From contig JAEUWP010000128.1 in assembly GCA_018524725.1 (NCBI GenBank), forward strand, positions 52,672 through 116,671: a stretch of DNA of 64,000 nt, given 5' to 3'. The translations under genes were made by a program, and so were the position numbers. Below are positions 60,801 through 64,000 of the stretch, in pieces. The DNA comes from Podaxis mareebaensis (lineage: Eukaryota; Basidiomycota; Agaricomycetes; Agaricales; Agaricaceae). Each line of letters opens with the position of its first letter. The first letter of the stretch is position 1. The notes beneath the pieces are model-generated. The model saw only the letters and a program-made list of their open reading frames with translations. It was not told the origin of the DNA and made no database searches.

Positions 60801-60905
60801 TGTGGTTGTGGGATGTGAGGGGTTGGTGGATGGTGTGGATTGGGTTTGGGAAGAAGAGGAGGAAGGGGAGAGTCTACGTTTCCAGCGGGAGAATGTGTCT
60901 AACAT
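57816..60905 (-). CDS. Large serine/glycine-rich protein with two C-terminal membrane segments
   Basis: The open frame starts MLDTFSRWKRRLSPSSSSSQ at 60905. About 800 residues of Ser, Gly, Pro and Thr-rich disorder follow, with a Gly-Tyr repeat at about 58835-58880. The C-terminus is ordered: a basic helix, a membrane segment (FWAFWLGFVCPVLWLVGGW, about 58450), a linker, and a last membrane segment (FCYACVLVAIGLCTASMYLIVF, about 57860). A 54-nt stretch at about 59488-59435 starts GTATGT and ends GTGCAG and is very likely an intron, although it is in frame without stops; its removal deletes a misplaced hydrophobic patch. The layout fits a conserved fungal membrane protein of unknown function. 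I do not recognise a named gene. Confidence 0.7.
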   Translation of the reverse strand: MLDTFSRWKRRLSPSSSSSQTQSTPSTNPSHPTTTTTTDLHHSTSTPTHRQFLSISQPIPRSSPSSLSGSLSGSAIAVENAGNLSGSRSNSGSRTNSGIGLDSTPGWPDRLLSEIEDNRPMGTLGRRRIGSVSSSSNLGIENPTAGGGVVGGGGGTSAPAAVRLDSVPPQHTQPTHQHQFYQHPPKGHLRLQTTSPLHPSPGQGQSQIQGQGQGPPAGSISHHPNRPLIPTITPPSTTDVYANAYAYPSVKQLSPIVEQDYISPTSTSTDFQSLKKAGSILGSIGGSGGGGSGAGAGNASPSSGRSGAGAGGVARNSSSISNLRYSGATGTGTGGTSGRRRSGSAGSGSGTGSAGGDVGTNVGTIGSSRRQSGVGTMATTGTNGSAGSGSVGAVGGGGSPATPATVGTPVVGGGVGGGGYRERDADTSFPSASASSPQSQYATPTSHSNYSNPSAIPSPAGPGPSPSPATPEVPRMFLFLLPLAFDNDGVGAGPSPAYASPFITRQLNRTASQTSSRGRSSSTSTVPVQSVPGSAAGAGVGRQNSVRSVTTQRDQTQTPNATPTMPGAASPATSATITPASPGQSTIVGAPQEPPMIPPLDLRPPFPGPHPNVGLRPPKGYSDASSRGRTKGVAMMPKIPGSHEGYYDEYEEYDEDEDDERDRDDVESAPGEEADEEYGYGYGYGYGYGFEGDCIEGEERSYGGKETIRYADDVRRRYGVGGAEAGPSSGTDYTRDPEIGLIGRNRPSMSPQPPSASESFITRRWDQDHRRGIPTDSNRMRHSITKIILRAKTQRGLFGFMNLTPAFWAFWLGFVCPVLWLVGGWHFTSFGEQPPRMGVWEFYFSGRGPSGGLVEVFCCCFGRGKRRVGRNGVGDLKGKGREVGRGSGREGEGQRTGKVYAPLPRWIAEKQSSDDGRARLNDPKRSLRGISFGYPFVARPVGAPQQQRGVIGRLLGRLLRIVGKPNRLLDQMYGVKLREVRGRPESGRRMFDPWIQRCRYAFCYACVLVAIGLCTASMYLIVFNTRELR

Positions 60906-62062
60906 TATACTTCGAGGTGTAGGTTATTGCAGAGGAAGGATTGGAAGAGAGGGAGGGAGAGAAACACGGTGTTGTGTTAGTGTTAGGGTGGATGAGTAGT
61001 ATAACGCTCGACGTTATAACTCGGATGGTTTGGAAAGTGGGGGACTGGTAAGTTTTGCGAAAGTAGAGGGCCGACCTCGAGGCTGGCACCCCAAGTTTTA
61101 TATACACGCTGCGCCGTCACTTTTGTCCACCCTCACCCACCTCACCATTACCACCACTTCACCGCCAACCCATCAACGGACCGTCACCCTCTCCACCTCA
61201 CCCAATCAGGGGAAGGGGGACCTTCTGGGCCCCTTGGTCATAACTTTCATGGTCGGCTAAGGACTTCCGGCTCAGGGTTCGGTGTTCCATTCGGACGTTC
61301 TTACAAGCTTCGTCACTTTCGGATGTAGGAGTATTACAGGCGCGTGCATTTCATTTCGAGTGAGTGATTGGATAACGTATTGTGTCTTGAGTGCTGGGAG
61401 TGGTATCGTGGGCTTTTTTTATATACATGATGCAATCAATGAGGGATGGCGGGGGAGAGGTCGTGCCTGCCTGTGCGTGCGGACTGTCGCGCTGCGTACA
61501 TGTGTTACGATTGTCAGGTCACTGCTACCGATGGAATTCCGAACTCGTTGGTCTGCTTTTGTTTTCCTTTGAGTGTGTGAACCCGTCGATCCTGAGAGTT
61601 TCCGAGAGCCTTTGATGAACGCGAGCGAGTAGCAACATCATATTAGGTGTGCATTGTTCAGTAATTCAATTGGGGTGAGTGCATGATGCTATCTAATCAT
61701 ACATCAATGTATCATATACTACTCAAGTTACGTACGACGCATTGTGATGTGTGACACACCATGTAAGAGTTTCGGGGTGTGCAACGTGGTGTGGGCGAGG
61801 CAACTTTAACGATGGGGCTCTTGCTCATTGGGTGTCTCGGGAACCGACTCGGTGGGCGGGTGTACTGGGAAGCCCGACAATTGGAATCGACTCGGGGTTG
61901 ATTAAGGAGGTACCAATGGCTTTGCAGTCATATCAAACTCTTATGAGTGCAGCAACCACAAGCATGAAACAGAACGGAAAACATGACCGAGTAGGGTGTA
62001 TGGCTACGTGAAGACAAGCTTCTTGCCGGTGAAGAGGGTGGTGGCGATGTGCAAGGCCTGCT
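60906..62062. other. Intergenic, promoter side of the serine-rich gene
   Basis: No gene. Contains the inverted repeat TATAACG-CTCGA-CGTTATA at 61000-61018, about 95 bp upstream of the start at 60905. Confidence 0.5.
61000..61018. promoter_or_regulatory. Palindromic candidate regulatory site
   Basis: Perfect 7-bp arms TATAACG and CGTTATA around CTCGA, upstream of the gene starting at 60905. A dimeric factor site is a guess. Confidence 0.3.
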
Positions 62063-62482
62063 AGCTCCCCAGCCCCCCTCCTCTCAACACATCCTCCATA
62101 CAACGCTTTTTGTTGTATCTACTTACTAGAAGTTCTCGGAATGAAGATACCTCACCCGGTTCTCCCGATATCGTGACTCCCATTCGCCAAGGTTCTGGTT
62201 CGGAGGATAATGGATGTCGCGCCTGGACTCAAATGAAATCGGTGAGGTCACTGGCACGAGGTTTGTGTAATCTTTCCCTTTGTCTGATACGAATGCCTGA
62301 TGTCGATCATGGGCGCTGTAAGTTTCAGCGGTTCTGGAAACACTGATTGGAATGTATGTCAGTGTTGTTGGTGGGTATAGACTGACGCAAGTTGGTAGTG
62401 GGTTGACTGGGAGTGTTGGTTGATTTCGATCTCGGGCCCAACCCCCCACCTCCATATAAGACAGGGTTATCGAGTTCGGCAC
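62063..62482 (-). pseudogene. Fragment of a sugar-transferase gene, copy 1 (lacks the catalytic exon)
   Basis: The minus strand reads AETYSAHDRHQAF, KGKDYTNLVPVTSPISF, RRDIHYPP, and ENRVRYLHSENF, a segment that in Agaricomycete DxD-type glycosyltransferases precedes the catalytic exon. It reaches a GTAAGT donor and about 60 bp beyond it. There the similarity to 63742-63860 stops at about 62063 and no DxD exon follows. It is truncated at both ends. Confidence 0.6.
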
Positions 62483-63351
62483 AAGTTCTTGAAGATCATG
62501 AGCGTTCAGCGTTCAGCGCCAGCGGCCAACCAACCCAATTCAATGTGGCGTAACCGAGAGACGGTGATCTGTGGTTTACATGTGCTGTGCGATGTGTACA
62601 GTAGTGTAGGAGTAAATATTGTTGCCTAGGTCGATTCTTGTTGGATAATGGAGTGTCCCTATAGCACAAAAAGACAGATATCGGGGAAAGGATAGTTCTA
62701 GAGAAGCCATAACCCGTGTAAAACCTTCAGATATAGTCTGGATACCGCTTGGAAAGCCGAAATCTTCAAAAGAAATAGGAGCCGAGTGCCAACGGGTATT
62801 ATAGACACTTCGGAAGCTTGGAATATAGAACAGTGTAAAACGAGGTATGCGCCATAGACAAACTTAGATACTTAGCAACGTACAGTCACACATTATAAAA
62901 CGCCACCCTTTGAGGCGTGAATGGACGCACCTCAGCCAAAATATCTTTCAGTCCGCGAGCTGCCACTTTGATTTGCTCAAATGCAGTGGTAGGCTTCTGG
63001 CGCAAGGTTTAGGACTGAGGCTGGGTTGTTTCGAGGAGCTTTGACTGGGAGAGTGAGACTTCCACTCAACCACCGAATCGTGCGCACTATTAAAGGACCA
63101 TGCAATAAAAGGATCTCTGGCGTTGCCATCGCATTGATATATGTATCACACCATAAGGGCCCGTCGGATCTCACCGCGGTTTATCGCAGAAATTAGGGGC
63201 GTACGAGGGGATACAGTACACACAAGTACGCAGGAGTAATCTCTTCTCAGGCGAATTCTATTCCTCAACTATTGGCATATGTGGTACCATGGAATAAACT
63301 TCTAGCGGCACACACACAACTGCAACAGAAAAACAGCAAGCGAAAGAGAAA
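62483..63351. other. Intergenic, no supported gene
   Basis: Nothing recognisable between the two glycosyltransferase fragments. Confidence 0.45.
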
Positions 63352-64000
63352 TCAAAACCTGACGAGACCCAATCCAAAAGGGAAGTTTGAAAAATAAGAT
63401 ATCCATTCTGTGTTCAACCATGCCGAGTTGAATAGGGCATCTGGTAACCGCAACAACCCTTCCAGATGCGCATCAGCCGTGTAGTGTGATACTGTCATTG
63501 GATGAAAGTCCAAACCGTTTTTTAGTGCCGTCCTAAGTAGGAACATTCTCAGTGCTGATCCCTTGTGCATTCTGAGGACTGCCATGTTGCACTTGAGTAA
63601 CCGCGACCGTCGATATGCAAACGCGCCCTTCCAACCCCAAATTTCTTCCCAGTCACGTAGGATCATGTCAGCGTCAAGATAGACACCACCAAACCTATGA
63701 CAAGGGACAAACTGGGCCACATCCGAAAGAATGACCGATAACCTCTCCCAGCTCCCCTCCTCTTTGCACGGCCTCCATGCAACGTTTTTGTTGTATCTAC
63801 TTACTGGAAGTTCTCAGAATCAGAAAACACACACCCGATTCTCACAAAATTGACACTCATGGCTCATTACCACAGAGTTTTGCTAGGACTACTCTCATGC
63901 TTTCGGTATCCCCCTGCCCCACACATAAACGCATGTACTCCTTATTGACAGGACGGGCTGCTCCGCCCGCCTTGAAGGGTGAGAGAATACGCCGGTCCCG
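63352..64000 (-). pseudogene. Glycosyltransferase fragment with DxD motif, copy 2 (runs off the window)
   Basis: The exon at about 63352-63745 reads ILSDVAQFVPCHRFGGVYLD followed by ADMILRDW, a typical DxD nucleotide-sugar site of GT32-like enzymes, then GAFAYRRSRLL and NGLDFHPMTVSHYT. The upstream piece at about 63800-63860 matches the ENRVRYLHSENF block of copy 1 but has an extra base and TGA codons, so the reading frame is lost there. The C-terminus also departs from the family after LNTE. This looks like a decaying gene, although the part beyond the window could alter that view. Confidence 0.6.

Noticed and set aside
1..64000. CRISPR array, prophage, operon or plasmid features
   Set aside because: Intron-rich genes, spliceosomal RNA and nuclear eukaryotic genes show fungal nuclear DNA; no regularly spaced repeats were seen.

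Overview
The window is nuclear DNA of a filamentous basidiomycete, most likely an Agaricomycete. The support is: many genes split by 45-65 nt GT-AG introns; an expanded family of CorA-like proteins; fungal genes for SET1, IRE1, JIP5 and a GH127-type enzyme; and a Ty1/copia element of the kind common in mushroom genomes. The genus cannot be told from the sequence.

Left part (1-19 kb): a tandem segmental duplication with a period of about 5 kb. Each unit carries a 12-exon CorA-like transporter gene, and all three copies (A, B, C) read as open 606-residue proteins with the GMN signature. The first two units also carry a decayed fragment of the IRE1 gene that lies at 53-58 kb on the other strand. 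A 5.1 kb Ty1/copia element with identical-length LTRs and a 5-bp target duplication sits at the junction of units 1 and 2; its single gag-pol frame is broken by seven TGA codons. A small inverted-repeat element occupies different sites in units 1 and 3.

Middle part (19-40 kb): a roughly 25-exon GH127/DUF1680 glycosidase (-), a small secreted probably GPI-anchored protein (-), a small single-pass membrane protein (+), a two-domain GFA/CENP-V zinc protein (+), an initiator-type tRNA gene with an unexpected CAC anticodon (-), the H3K4 methyltransferase SET1 (+), and a four-finger CCCH protein (-).

Right part (40-64 kb), almost all on the minus strand: a coiled-coil unknown, an ALDH7-type aldehyde dehydrogenase, the ribosome-biogenesis WD40 protein JIP5, an F-box protein, a U6 snRNA candidate (+), the unfolded-protein-response sensor IRE1, a serine-rich two-TM protein, and two decayed glycosyltransferase fragments at the right end.

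The genes from 19 kb onward look like ordinary unlinked housekeeping and accessory genes. I see no biosynthetic cluster. The unusual biology is in the duplicated left arm, in the odd tRNA, and in the link between the copia primer-binding site and initiator tRNA. Exon borders come from splice consensus and reading-frame continuity only.
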